A stretch of DNA of 64,000 nt from Fomes fomentarius (lineage: Eukaryota; Basidiomycota; Agaricomycetes; Polyporales; Polyporaceae). The notes beneath the pieces were generated by a model. The model worked only from the letters and a program-made list of their open reading frames with translations, was not told the origin of the DNA and ran no database searches. The position numbers and the translations under genes were made by a program. The stretch is from contig JABYQN010000011.1 in NCBI GenBank assembly GCA_022606135.1, positions 1,364,001 through 1,428,000 on the forward strand, in the 5' to 3' direction. Shown in pieces: positions 36,501-48,474 of the stretch (positions are counted from its first letter, which is position 1; each line of letters starts with the position of its first letter).

Positions 36501-37992
36501 GGTTGAACTCCGCAGCGGGACATTCGGGCATGGGGTTGGAGGCGTACCAGGCTCAACAGCAGGCGCAGGAGCAAGCGTATGCCCAGGCTCAGCAGCAGGC
36601 GCAGGCGTATGCTCAGCAGCAACAGCAGCAACAGGGTGAATTTGTGCTTGGCTCGGGAGTGGGTGCGTCATTAGCGCGGAACAGTGTCACCCCACCATCG
36701 GCGACTATGCAACAATCGCAACACACGACGCCCCCGGAGAACTCATTACCGACGCAATCGCGGGCTAGCCCGTCGTCCCAGTCGACATCACAGCCGCAGA
36801 CGCATCCACAGCCACTATTCTCATCCCAACAAGCCACACAAGCGACCTCCCCCGGCTCCTCATCCTCCCGTTCGCATGCGACGCCTCAACAGCAGCACCA
36901 CCACCCCGCACATCCAGGCCCGATCGCGCTGCCACCTCCACCTCCAGTAACCGCGTTCCCCGTACCGGCGCCACATACAATGTCCCCTCAGTATGCCCTG
37001 CCCCCGCACATGATGAGCCCGATGCACCACCCGATGATGGGCATGCCGATGATGACACCGCACGGTCTTCCTCCCATCACGCCCAGCATGCCCTCGTTCA
37101 CGTTCCTCCCCCAGCCGTCGCCCGGGCTGCCCTCACCCGCCGCCGTCGAGCCGGACCGACCGCCAATGCATGCGCACCATTTGCAGCATGTCATGGCGCC
37201 CTATACGCCGTTCTCGCCCGGAGTCACGATGTCCCCGGGGCATTCTGGGGACGTCCGGGGTCCGGTGCAAATCCGCTCATCAACCCTGCGGTCGGCGCAC
37301 CTGTTAGGTCTGGGTACTATCCATATGCCCAGGCTCAGCAGCAACAGCAGGCACATCACCAGCAGGCGCACCAGCAACAACAGCAGGTGCAGGAACAAGA
37401 AGGACGCCCGCCTGATGGTTACTTCCCGCCTGTGCCGGTGTCGATGGCCATGGCACAAGGAACGGGAGGTGTGGCTGTCGAGGAGCCTGCGGGGTACTTC
37501 CCGTGGGTACCCCCGGCTTCGTCGTCCCAGACGCAGGAGCAGAGGACGAGCGGGCTGGCTCACGAGATTTTGCGTGACGATAGCGGGAGCTTCAGAGCCG
37601 GGATCGGGATGCCGTCATATGCAAACGGCGACGGACGCGGACACGGCGGCGGGGTCATCCGGCATAGCCCGAGCGAGAGCGAAGGGACGACGGCCGCGAC
37701 GAGCACGAGTGGCGGACATCCGACGAGCTCGCGCGGGACGTCGTGGCATACGGACGAGGAGGACCTGGCGGCGAAGGCGCAAGGGGCGCAGGCGGGCGCA
37801 GAAGGCGGGCAGGACGTCGCTGTGGAGGACGCGGTGGGCGACTCGCCGCCGCACGAGGCGAATGGTGCGAATGGGAAGCCGAGGGCGTATTCGGATGAGA
37901 ACGGTGCGCATGCGTCGGCCGGCGCGGGGAGGGTGGCGATCGCGAGGGCGGATTCGGACCCTGTGAGGAAGGCGTTGAGGGAGGCTACGTGA
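33574..37992 (+). CDS. Gbp2/Hrb1-like RNA-binding protein, two RRMs, long Q/H/P-rich tail
   Basis: Exons: 33574-33600, 33758-34069, 34601-35155, 35219-35385, 35890-37992. Two RRMs share the signature WQDLKDLFR: RRM1 LYVGN-LPYRVRWQDLKDLF...RSRGYGTVLLA, RRM2 LFVGN-LPFHIQWQDLKDLF...RSRGFGTVSFS. In both, an intron splits RNP2 right after VGN. The family shuttles between nucleus and cytoplasm in mRNA export and quality control. RRM2 is followed by YEYNGRPLKVHFDKF, then a low-complexity tail with Gln runs, His/Gln/Pro blocks and Met/Pro repeats. The tail frame breaks inside CCCCGGGG (37233-37240); adding one base would give GAFWGRPGSGANPLINP and carry the frame to TGA at 37992. Either a sequence error or a real truncation. 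Introns 2 and 4 exceed 500 nt. Confidence 0.82.
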
Positions 37993-38987
37993 TTCTTTGG
38001 TGCATGCTGGCGTTCCTGGTGCTTCGGGGATGTGCAAAACTGATGCATAGGGGGTCTGTCCTGTTCATGGGCCGTCATTATAGGATCTCACAGTATCAAT
38101 CATCAGGTGAATGTAGGGGAAAGTGTTTTCTGCAGGTTCAGGCTTGATAGGCATCATACACACTATTAGGTAGAGGGATAGTTTACTTAATCTTATTCGC
38201 TAGGTTTACCTTCTCTCTTTCACTGTCTCTCACTGTCTCCTCTTTGTTTTCTACGTCTACGTATGTGCATACGCGTACACTGGTCGTGACATCGGTGTGA
38301 TTGTACATACCATCATATCTGCCATTACTACTCCTACAATTAGTTTTAGCTTTGCTCTCGAATGCAAATCGTTGTTAAATCTCGGGCAGGCTTGACTGGA
38401 GCCCGGCGGTGGTAGGACTTTTGAGGTCATTTCGTCGCTTTGTTTGATAATGCCTACTCACTAGATAATCATTCAGACATCATCTCGGCCGTGGACAACG
38501 ACGAGACAGGTGCAACCTTGCTCGGGATTCATACTGGTAAGTACTTCTGCGTTGCTGGACACTGGAGAGCATCTGGAACGAAGAGGTGGTAGGGCCGATG
38601 ACACTTCACTCCACTTGAGCCCGAGAGGTTTCAAGTGACCGCAAATGCAAGATATAGAGCCTGCGGGCAATCCACATCCTCGCGACCTCGATCCGCCTAT
38701 TCATGGACCGCATCATGTCTTACCAGCTGAGATGCTTGCTGGCGTCGAGCGGATTGTGGCTCGACTCAGGGGTCAGTATAACTTTCTTGCACAGAGTATC
38801 ATGATGATGATGTGGCGTATAACTGAGTGTCATGACTTTTCTAGACCACCACATCACTGGATCTCCCGCCCGTCGTGGGTTATGACGAAGTCACAAAGTG
38901 TACTCTACCTGAGATACAGAATACGGAGCCAAGAGAGGAAAGTGAGATTCACCATGGGCGTCTTTCAATGTGAACTCGCAGGCCCCC
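37993..38987. other. Intergenic, weak open frame
   Basis: Between the RNA-binding gene and the 3' end of the ECM4-like gene. A plus-strand open frame near 38645-39043 (MQDIEPAGNPHPRDLDPPIH...) overlaps the last exon of the ECM4-like gene and has no family resemblance. A GTAAGT after DETGATLLGIHT (about 38540) hints at a decayed gene; nothing can be assigned. Confidence 0.3.
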
Positions 38988-40368
38988 TCAAAGAGGCAAG
39001 ATGTCCGGAAAAGGACCGAGGGGGACGATTCCTCTGGGGTTGACCTATTCATCGATGTTGAAATATCAATATCAAGTCAGGACCCTTCCCAACCCTGCCA
39101 GTGATGCACTCACGTCTAGCAAGGAGTAGTACAGCGTCTTCACATGATCAAATCTCAAGGTCTCGGAGAACGCTCGATTATTCCAGTATAGCTTGCGCAG
39201 CCATCTACGTGCATAGTGTACGCAATTGAGATGAGTAGGCTACGATGGCAGTACACTAGACTTACAGATGGATGGCAGGGTACCCACCGCGTATTGTCCG
39301 GAGATTGCACTTGAAGAGCCCGTGATATACTGCATCGAAGCGGATCTGTGAGCAGACTATCAGCTTGAGCAGTGCTCACCAACAGGAAGGGACAAACAAT
39401 GGTGACGAATAGGCGTATGTCGGCCTCGGTGAGCGTGTTGCCGACGAGATACTCGTGTGCTGACAGTATCTTTTCTACGCGGTCGACAGATTCGAAGAGC
39501 GTAATGACAGCATCTTCGTATTCATTCTGGGACTTGGCCCAGCCGGCCTTGTATACTCCCGCTGCAAAAACAGACGTGGAACTGACAGGAAATGATACGC
39601 TCATTGAGAGGCGCTGACGTACTGTGGATGGTCTCGTACGTCCATTCGTTGACCTCGTCGATCTCCTGACGATGTGGCTCTGGATAGAGGTCGATTGTGG
39701 CTTTGTCTGCCGGGAGCAATTGGTTGAACGCGGTATTGAATATGCGGACGATGTCTGCGCTTTCGTTGTTGACGATACTCTCGGTCTTCTTGTCCCACAA
39801 CATGGGCACGGTGATCCTTTGGCGGCTACATGAACGTCCGTAAGATATACGGAAGGTGGGCACGCACTTGCCGCTGTAGGTGGGTTCTGCCCTATAATAC
39901 AAATCCTTGAGGTATTCAGAGTCGTACAGGGGATCGCGATCGACACCGGGATACGGATCGACTTTTGCAAACGCCCATCCGTTCTCTCCGAAACGCGCCG
40001 AGACAACGGTCAATCCTGTCAAACATGGTGGCGTGAGTGGACGATAGAGACATCACATATGAGGTCAGTCACCTATGATGTCTTCCAGTGCCTTGACTTT
40101 CCAGGCGATGAATGCTCGAGCAGCCCAAGCTGTTCCAGTTATTAGGCTCCCACTGGCAAGGTTGGTCATTCGACTACTCGGAGAAACTCACGGCCGCCGT
40201 AAGCTACAAACAGATGATAGCGACCTGGGTCGCTTGTCAGTCTGTTGCATCTACATCCAAAACAAAGGACTCGTATGCACCTTTCTCGGGCTCGAAGCGT
40301 CCGCCCTTCTCAATCGTCCCTGTAAAGGAAGATGGACCACTGGAGTTGTGAGTCGTCTGAGCGGCCAT
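38988..40368 (-). CDS. ECM4: Glutathionyl-hydroquinone reductase-like GST (ECM4/Xi class), catalytic Cys replaced
   Basis: The family reduces glutathionyl-hydroquinones and uses a Cys in a CPWA motif. Nine exons (40281-40368, 40192-40224, 40073-40129, 39868-40015, 39623-39816, 39398-39561, 39266-39345, 39114-39204, 38988-39044) give 303 residues. Diagnostic parts: [135 protein letters not shown], and the end [17 protein letters not shown]. At the active site the sequence reads AYGGPWAAR, so residue 40 is Gly where the family has Cys. The flanking intron has a clean GTGAGT donor, so the change is not a splicing artefact. ECM4 chemistry is therefore doubtful. Confidence 0.85.
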
Positions 40369-41399
40369 GACTGTTGGTACATCCCATAAGTCACACTCCT
40401 TGGATTATATATGGCTTACATCTACATCCGGAAGTAGAGGTCAGGGGCAATGTATGGGCGCGGAGAGCATGAATCATCCATGCATAAGCCCCCGGCGGTA
40501 TAACATCTGAGAGTCACATGGTTGTGATCTATGTCCGAATCTCAGCTTTCCACGGGAGGGTCAAGGCAAGGATAGTGCCATGGCATACACACAGCAGCTA
40601 GCAAGTAGTCATCAAGCACCACCAAAGACTCAGATAAACATACTTCACTCAGGCTGGTCAATGATCGGCTAACCACATTATCTGAACTTTGGTATCTTAT
40701 ACGATACCGTCGATAATCCGTACTGTACTGCGTGGGATCTGGAACGTTGACTTACGCTTATAGGAAGACCGTGACTCCATTAGTCGAATCGATAGAGTGA
40801 CTCGATACCTACTGGTCCCTTGTCGACTGTCGTCGGGCCCTTCAGTGTGGACATTTGCGTGCCATGGTGTGCTTCAATTGCGCTCGCAATGGACGGGCTC
40901 TCCCTGTGTCCACTATATCTGGGTTTTTATGTTCACCTCAGAATATACTCTTGAATTTCAGCTACGTCAGGCTTCTGAGGAAGCGTAGGGATGCCAAGGT
41001 AGACAGGGCGCCTGTCCGAATTGCTAACAAGAATTTATGAGTCGTTTCCTGATAAGGCATATGGGCGCTTAAAATACCTGAACCTCAACCACCAATCGTC
41101 AACATTCGACTCCTTTGTCGCCACTGTGGCCGACATCCACTTATTGTTCGCTTATTTGGACCTCATCTTCTAGCTTACGTCTCACAGACGGACTACGCCA
41201 CACACGTGGTCAACTACCCGTGACACATCGTCTGACTGTCGTTCCGTCGCTCACGCACTACACCGAAGTTCGTCTTCATTGACCACGTCACCGCCTCTTC
41301 GGCTTTCACCTACTCATTCTTGGATGTAAAGTACTGCTCTAAAGAAGCTCTCGCCATTGACCTGGTTGCGAAAAGCTTCGCAAGATCACGCAGGACGAC
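40369..41399. other. Intergenic, promoters of the ECM4-like gene and FunK1 C
   Basis: No gene seen. It contains the FunK1 upstream element at 41051-41072. Confidence 0.45.
41051..41072 (+). promoter_or_regulatory. FunK1 upstream element, copy C
   Basis: Plus strand reads GATAAGGCATATGGGCGCTT, followed by AA, about 330 bp before the copy C ATG at 41400. Confidence 0.6.
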
Positions 41400-43922
41400 A
41401 TGACTCGCAATCATGCATGTACTGGAGAGGACGACTTTGTGAAGTATTTCCTCGAGCTTCCCGCTGACATTGACATCGCAGACTATCCCAAACCTGAGCT
41501 TTCCGGAAACCCGTTTATGGAGCTGGAGATTGCTCAGGGCCTGGGTATGCTTGAAGCTGAGATTTATGCAACTATGGTGAGTGAGCTGGCAGCTCCGCGG
41601 ATACAGTATTTACAACCTAGTACTAATTGTAATTCACCACATTCATTAGGCCGCGGCCATTAACGCGAAGAAACTCGTTCCGGGGCTCACTATGGCGCTT
41701 GCCGAAAATGCTCCAGATCCGCTCACCGTGGACGATGTTGGTCAGAAGATCGATGCCGCCCTTTTCCTTAATACACTTGCACCTAACGCTGGCGACGGGC
41801 GTCCTCACTGGGCAGATCAACTTATCCCCATCGAGTTCAAGCGGGATCCTGCTCTACAAGATCCCTTCGATGACAGGAAGGATGAGTCTGAGCCTGAGGC
41901 ACTCGAACGCAAGAAAGTGTGGGGACAGATCATCGACTACTCTGAGCTCATACTCTCTGTGCAGCACCGTGTCCACCTTCTGATGCTCCTAGTCATGGGC
42001 CGCAAGTGCCGCTTGCTTCGTTGGGATAGGTCTGGGGTGATTGTCTCATCGGCGTTCGACTACTACGAACGGTGGGAATTCTTCTGCGACATCTTATGGC
42101 GCATCTCCGTTCTCGCGCAACATGACCCCACGAGACTTGGGGAAGACCCTAGTGCTCATAGGCTGTCACCGGAGGATGCGGAATGGGCCATCATGGACCA
42201 AGCGGGAGAGCCCCTTGAGGAGGACGTCGATCATCGTGTCCGCCCTCTCGAGTCAGAAGAACTTCCGTCTGAGGAGCCGTTCACGTTCAAGTATGTTCAT
42301 GCGATGTTCAAAGAATCACTCCAGGAGGCGTGGCCACGTTATCGACTCGAGGTCCCAGACGGCGATGCGGTACGCGACTTCTACGTGTGTCGCCCCTACT
42401 TTCGTGCGAAGGGTGTGACTGGTCGGGGCACTCGGGGTTACGTCGCTCTTGAGATTGAGGGCGGTAAACACCGCTTCAGGTGGCTTAAAGATGCCTGGCG
42501 TGTGGACTACGAGGATAATTCGCTCGAGGGCGACATCCTCAAGGAGCTCAACAGCGCCGATATCCGTTTCGTTCCTACTCTTGTCTGTCATGGAGACATC
42601 CATGACCAGAAGACGAAGACTCAGCTCTTCTGGGAGATGTTCAAGAACACCTCTCATCCCCATCCCGACTCTGCTTCCTCCGCCAGCGCGTCGATCTCTC
42701 CTACCCCTCAGCCGCCCGGGCCCAGCTCATCTGGAAGCAAACGCAAGCGGACAGACCAGGACATTGACGGAACCGCTTCTACTACAGACGACAAAGAGAT
42801 CTGCCCGCTGCGTCGCCATGCCCATTATCGCGTCGTTGTGGCAGAAGTATGTATGCCATTGAGTGTGTTTACCAATGGCCGTCAGCTAGTCTCAATAATC
42901 GTCAACTGCATGAGTGGTTAGTAGTAACATTCTTCTCCAATTCTAGAGACTGACTTCGCATTCCACGTGCATTGTATAGCTCATCACAAAGCGTCGCAAC
43001 TCAACATTCTCCACAGGGATGTCAGCGGTGGGAACATCTTGGTGTATCCCATAGTAGAAACAAGAGTCGATGCCTCCGGGACACAGACGATGGTACTGAC
43101 GTGGGTTGGTATACTCACGGACTGGGAACTGTCCAAGAGGTTGGATGCACCCCTCGGAGCACGACAACCGGTCCGAACGGTGTGTAATTGAGCTCCTTCA
43201 TCATCAGATAGTGTATTGACATCTTGGATCTACTAGGGAACTTGGCAGTACATGTCAGTCGCCATACTAACCGATATCTTCAAAATCGTTGAGATCACGG
43301 ATGATCTCGAGTCCTTCCTTTACGTCCTCCTCTACTACGCCATCCGTTACCTCCGTTCTAACTGTGACGACGTGGGAGACTGGATCGAGGCATTCTTCGA
43401 TTCCTACACCCTTTCCCGAGATGGCTCGTACACTTGTGGAGAGAAGAAGGCTATGACTTTGAAGTACTTTGGAGAACCGGAAGCAGCAAGCTCACCTTTG
43501 GCGAACCTATGGATGAGCTTTTCGACTCGCTTTTCCAGTCGTTCAAGGCCTACTACGCGGTCAAGCTATACGACTCCATAGCACAGGCGCTACCCTCGGC
43601 CCCGTCCCGGGGCCCCTCGAGCGCCCCCATGGCGTCGGGTCTGGCTCCATCCCTAGACTTTACGCCTATCACGGTGGACTACCAGCTCAAGAAGAAGACG
43701 AAGGTGACTAGGCGGCACAATCACCATTACGCCCCATCTGAGCTCGATCGGGAGCAAGCCGAGAACGTGTCGGATCATGATGGGATGCTCGCGCTCCTCA
43801 TAGATCTGACAAACAGGACCGGATGGCCGTTAGACGACAAGGTCGGAGACCGCGTTCCGAAGGATTCAAGTTGGACGTCTGAGTTTCCTTTTGGCGCCAT
43901 CGCTGAGAATGAATTATACTAG
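41400..43922 (+). pseudogene. FunK1 fungal-type protein kinase, copy C, frameshifted C-terminus
   Basis: Exons 41400-41576, 41650-42916, 42980-43179 and from 43237. The protein closely follows copy D through GRGTRGYVALEI, VCHGDIHDQKTKTQLFW, HRDVSGGNILVYP, LTDWELSKRL and GTWQYMSVAIL. Near 43477 the sequence GGAGAACCGGAAGC lacks seven bases present in copy D (GGAGAACTCAGGACCGGAAGC). The frame then ends at 43581, while the conserved continuation (FGEPMDELFDSLFQSFKAYY, PSELDREQAENVSDHDGML) goes on in another frame to 43922. Even that frame lacks the basic tail of copy D. The core kinase loop is before the lesion, so a truncated kinase could still be made; it is called a pseudogene with that caveat. 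The third donor is the weaker GTTAGT. Confidence 0.7.
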
Positions 43923-44143
43923 TACTAGTAGTATACCCGGATGTATGGCATGGTGAGGGAGCTGCGAGAGGAGCAGCAGACGCTGGCATGTCACGGTGCA
44001 GTTCTGTTGTTCTAGATTGTGGGTACGTTTCTCCTTTTCTCCCATGGATTGATTACTATTGATTGATATATACATTGGCGTACACGCTGATCAGAGTGGC
44101 CGCATATAGTCCGGGGTATTTTACATTGAGATGGCAAAGAGCT
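43923..44143. other. Short intergenic
   Basis: Space between FunK1 C and the small secreted protein gene. Nothing seen. Confidence 0.4.
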
Positions 44144-44816
44144 CTACACCAACCCGAAGATGGTCAAGGTCGGGTTTTGTGGATCCTCTTGGGAGAAGGT
44201 AAGGTTGCCCACGAGGAATCGGCTGTTCAGAGCATTGTATGCCTCCGAGTCTGTCTCTAGGTGTCTGCAATTGACATGTGAGTATCAGCTTCTCAGTATA
44301 TTACGGCAGTATGACTTACATATAGAGGGCGTCCGCGACGAAGAGTTTACTAGAAGATCGCAGTGTTGATCTCACGGCATCACAGAACCAGCGACTCAAG
44401 CTCACCCTACTCCCAGGATTTGGAGGTATGCCGACTTGTTGTCGGCCGTCCAGACCAAGGGGATGACTGCCTCAGGAAAGAAGATGCCCGAGTTGCTCAC
44501 GAGACCCGTGTCGGCAGCCGGGAGAATGTTCGCGACCAATTTCCCGGATGTATCGCTGAGATTCCCCCTACAACGTCAAAAATGTCAGATAGTCCGTAGA
44601 CTGTCCACCTTTCGATGCAACATACCCAATGATGGGGGCGTGCAGACGCGTACCAAAGGTCCCATTGTTGATTACACGGACGTCTCCGGCCGTGAATTGA
44701 CCGACGAACAGAGTTTCGAATGTCGGCGGGGGGGCAGGAGTCAAAGCCGCACCTGCCACATGTGCGGACGTATAGAGGGATGCGATTAGCGAAGGTAATA
44801 TAGGAAGGACGCGCAT
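44144..44816 (-). CDS. Small secreted DUF3237-like protein
   Basis: Four exons (44626-44816, 44406-44567, 44320-44349, 44144-44264) give 167 residues. An N-terminal signal peptide (MRVLPILPSLIASLYTSAHV) precedes a single domain: FETLFVGQFTAGDVRVINNG, TFGTRLHAPIIGGNLSDTSG, GKLFVADALYIHLETDSEAY and NALNSRFLVGNLTF. The PI-GG and ETDSEAYNALN segments are what the DUF3237 beta-barrel family shows. The biochemical role of this family in fungi is not established. ATG 44816 is chosen because it opens the signal peptide; ATG 44882 would add 22 hydrophilic residues ahead of it. Exon 3 is only 30 nt. Confidence 0.65.
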
Positions 44817-45541
44817 GTCTTTGAGATGTCTGTACGACTGCGAGGGGATGATCGTTGAACGGCGGAGTTCTCTGCGTTCCATCTTCCTCTCTCTTATACT
44901 ACCTCCCGTCGTGGCGCTATGACTCGTATTCGCGTCCGCTCGAGGCTACGCAATCCGCGCTAAGTATGAGTGGGTAGGTGCGGACATGTACGCCGTGCAG
45001 GCCCGACCCGGAGCCTGTACTCCTTAGTCAGAGCGGCTCGTAGTACACACACTGAATTCCTTCGGGCATCCGAATTGTGCAATGATGGATGTCATGGCAG
45101 TATCGAGGTAAGCAGGCAGGAGTACGTCTACTCCGATCGGGGGTATCTACTGTCATCACGCCCTTTGACAATTACCGGTAAGCTAGTACACCAGCGAACA
45201 TGCCGCCGCCACAGCAAAATGTTTACGAAACAACATGGGCGACTATGATCATGACGCTGGACTGGGGGCGCTCCGAGTGAGATAGCTCATTCGTTTTGGG
45301 TTGAAGTTCAGGCTTGGCTGGCTACTAATGTTTCACCAGTGGGCCCGGGGGCGTCATTCTGATATCTGTGCTTGTACACCAGAGACAGTTGCCCCATAGT
45401 CTATTGTAACGCAATGTAAGTAGTCTCCAACCACCCTCACAGTTGTTCGGAGACTGAACCCTAATACCTGCGCGCTAAAGTACTCTAGTACAGATACGGC
45501 GGCTCCTATGGAGCTTAAGACTTTACTACTCACTCCCAATC
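44817..45541. other. Intergenic, no gene seen
   Basis: Promoter sides of the secreted protein gene and F-box gene 1. Only short open frames. Confidence 0.4.
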
Positions 45542-47203
45542 ATGCAGTCTCCGTCTCCGTCTCAACCAATCCATCACCTCGCGGTGGAGATCCTCACAGA
45601 TATCTTCCTCCTCGACGTGCACTACACACATCAAACGAGCACACCAACCGCATGGACGCGCTTGTCTCTCGTCTGCAAACACTGGCACTCGACTCTCTGT
45701 GCCGCGTCCGTGCTCTGGCGCGTTATCCACATCGGCTCAAATCCCAATTGGCTCCGCCTCTCTCTTGAACGCAGCGACCGGTCGCTCATAGATGTCCATT
45801 TCCCCGCCTTTCCTTTGGGCGCGAACTTCACAGTCAAGAGCGCAGTCGCGCTCATCGCCCCACACGCCCCGCGCATCCGTGCTATCCTGGCGTACCACGA
45901 TAGACTCGGGGATATAGAGGCACTGTTTGCTCAACCGCATACTGCCGCTGCACTGCCTGCCCTCGAAGAGCTGACGATCCTGACCGTCGAACCTCGTGCG
46001 AAGGAGGAGAAGAAGGAGTTGCTGCCTGTGTTATCCGGGGATAAAATGCGCGTCCTCGTGCTGAGCGGCGTGTCGATTCCGCGGGAGCCCAAGTTCTACA
46101 CCCGGATCCGAGTGCTGGAGCTGCATGAGGATTGCTGCTCTGTCACGGGTTTCACATCTCACGACCTCCTCGCCGCGCTGCGCAGCGCGTCCCCCCAGCT
46201 CGAAAGTCTGGACCTATCACATTTCCAGCCACATCATACATCGGAGTCAGATGATGGACATGACTACGGGGCCGGGAACAGGCAAGGCACGCGGGACGCG
46301 GCTGCTGTGGATCTGCCCCGCCTGCAGAGCTATTATCTCGAGCACGACTTCGCCTTCGTGTCCACACTCAATAGAAACATCTCTCTCCCTGCATACGCGA
46401 ACCTGCATCTCCGCGTTTTCCTATCAGACCACGACCAGACGCGCCACAGCACGCCCGAGGGCGTCCTCGCGATGATCCTCTCTCCAGGCATCCGGCCCGC
46501 TCTCAGCAACCCCTCCCAACTAACTATCATCAGCTCGAGCAGGCGGTACTGCATCAAGCTCAATCGGACTCGTCGTGCAGCCTCCGTCCACCCCTCCTCA
46601 TCCTCTCTCTCCCCGTCTCGTGACGCCAACTTGGCAAATGCAAACTTCTTCTCCGAGGTCGACATAATGGGATGGAAGCCGCACCGCCGACCAGGACTGC
46701 GCGCGATTCTCACGCAAGTCATATCTGAGTCCGACAGCCGGCTGACGCGCCTCACTTTCCAGTCGACGGATCACGATGCCACGAGCTTGCACGCCCTCGA
46801 GGACTGGCGCGTCGTCCTCGCAGAGCTCCCGGCGCTGGAGGAGCTTGTGCTGCTGGAATGCAGCGGCGTGCCCTTGGGTGTGATTCAGGCGCTTTCTCGG
46901 GTGCGTCCTAGTGCCACTCGTTTGGGGAGGCAAGGGGTGCCTGAGGAAGGTGTCGGTGTCGGTGCAGATCTCCATGTACTGTGTCCTGCACTGCGCGTGC
47001 TGCGCATGGAGAGTCCCTACAAGCTCGGTGAAAGGAGCAGCCGCGAGCTCCTTGCGTCTTTGATCACATGTTTGCACTCTCGCATGGGCGCGGCGAAGAT
47101 GGAGGAGCTGAGGATGACTACTTGGATGTATCAGTTGAAGGATATGCCGGTCGGGGTTAGGGAACTACAAGGGAAGCTACAGAAGATGGTGCGATTGTGT
47201 TGA
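45542..47203 (+). CDS. F-box protein 1, single exon
   Basis: 553 residues, no intron. The F-box is at residues about 6-55: IHHLAVEILTDIFLLD...WTRLSLVCKHWHSTLCAASVLWRVIHI. It would bind Skp1 and act as substrate receptor of an SCF ubiquitin ligase. Behind it are irregular leucine-rich stretches (LEELTILTVE, MRVLVLSGVSI, RVLELHEDCC, LPALEELVLLECSGVPL) typical of the F-box/LRR-like proteins abundant in Agaricomycetes. The substrate is unknown. It is neighbour to HNH-like genes and a second F-box gene. Confidence 0.85.
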   Translation: MQSPSPSQPIHHLAVEILTDIFLLDVHYTHQTSTPTAWTRLSLVCKHWHSTLCAASVLWRVIHIGSNPNWLRLSLERSDRSLIDVHFPAFPLGANFTVKSAVALIAPHAPRIRAILAYHDRLGDIEALFAQPHTAAALPALEELTILTVEPRAKEEKKELLPVLSGDKMRVLVLSGVSIPREPKFYTRIRVLELHEDCCSVTGFTSHDLLAALRSASPQLESLDLSHFQPHHTSESDDGHDYGAGNRQGTRDAAAVDLPRLQSYYLEHDFAFVSTLNRNISLPAYANLHLRVFLSDHDQTRHSTPEGVLAMILSPGIRPALSNPSQLTIISSSRRYCIKLNRTRRAASVHPSSSSLSPSRDANLANANFFSEVDIMGWKPHRRPGLRAILTQVISESDSRLTRLTFQSTDHDATSLHALEDWRVVLAELPALEELVLLECSGVPLGVIQALSRVRPSATRLGRQGVPEEGVGVGADLHVLCPALRVLRMESPYKLGERSSRELLASLITCLHSRMGAAKMEELRMTTWMYQLKDMPVGVRELQGKLQKMVRLC

Positions 47204-48474
47204 TTAAGACGTTCAAAGTTCCGACTAAAGTACGTGTTTCCATGAATCACAGTCCAGAGACAAATATATACTTCCTCTCGGAGACTCATGCACAAATCAT
47301 CAGATACAGTATTCAACTTCATCGGGATTTGGGTTATTCGTCGTTTCCGAGGTCGTTCTCAGCAAGTCGGCGGAGCTTCAGCGAACGGGAAAGGGACCAG
47401 CGTACTATGAACTCCATGTCGTGAGGTCAGGACTTATAGGACCATGGGAGTCGGGACTCGCGTCCGAGAAGGAACCCAGAGGGTACAGAGAGTTATTTAG
47501 CCAAAGTTCGAGGGAAACAACTGGAACGCAGCGACAGCTTGATCGTCTAGGTAAATGATCAAAAACCAGGCGGTGGGAGAGTGTAAACTTCGTTGGTCCG
47601 AAGTTCATGCGGAGTCGCTTCCTCCTCCGAGTTGGCAAGTAGCTTCACAACCACCCCAGTAAGTCTGTCTCACGAACGCCTCCGCAGAATCTAATGTATT
47701 GATTCTGATGGTCGTGTCCCCGGCGGCCCGACGCCCTACGGCACAATCGCGCCTCCAGTCGCGACGGCCGACTACGGAGACCTGGAACACTGCTCTTCAG
47801 CCGACTGTTCCCACTGGTGGCATGAAGGTAATTGGAAACGTTTGAATCTTGACCGGAGCAGTGTGGAGACTCGTGTTTGCCATTGGCATACTCGGTTTAT
47901 GCAGATTTTGCGGATTGAGCACCTTCATATCGTCGTATTATGCCTACATACTGTCGAAAACACCTCGCAATCAACATCAATCGCTATCTCTGAACTAACA
48001 AGTTCATTGTGTGTCATAGTCTACTATATTCTGAGACTTCGCCAGTACGCGCTTCACAAAGCTCGCTTTGAGCACATATTTTCTTATGACACTGACAAAA
48101 TGCGACTAGTAGTACTAGCCAAAGGCTGCTCGTCATCATAATCCTCTGCTATACTGTGTATTGAGCGTCCCTCGTGTTCCCTACTAGTAGTAGGTAGGTA
48201 TGTCCACAAATATATCATGCACACGTACATTAAAATACCTCTGGCATCAGGACAAGATGATTTTTTGCTCAGATCGCTCCATTTTCAGCTTAAGAGCGAT
48301 AGAATTAGTGTAACAATTGTCATCCGTTCTGCCATCGCATTGCTGAGTGACGGATGATACGTCAGAAGCGCCCATTGTAGCATGGCAGGTCGTGCGGTAT
48401 CCGCGCTTTGCCTCAACTCTGCACACTAATTTCCACCACTGGTCACCCCCTTCCAGAACCCGCATAGGCAACCG
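47204..48474. other. Intergenic, no gene seen
   Basis: 1.27 kb without a supported gene on either strand; AT-richer from 47920. Short open frames only. Confidence 0.4.

Noticed and set aside
37994..39043. A gene downstream of the RNA-binding protein on the plus strand
   Set aside because: The frame 38645-39043 overlaps the verified last exon of the ECM4-like gene on the other strand and lacks any family signal.
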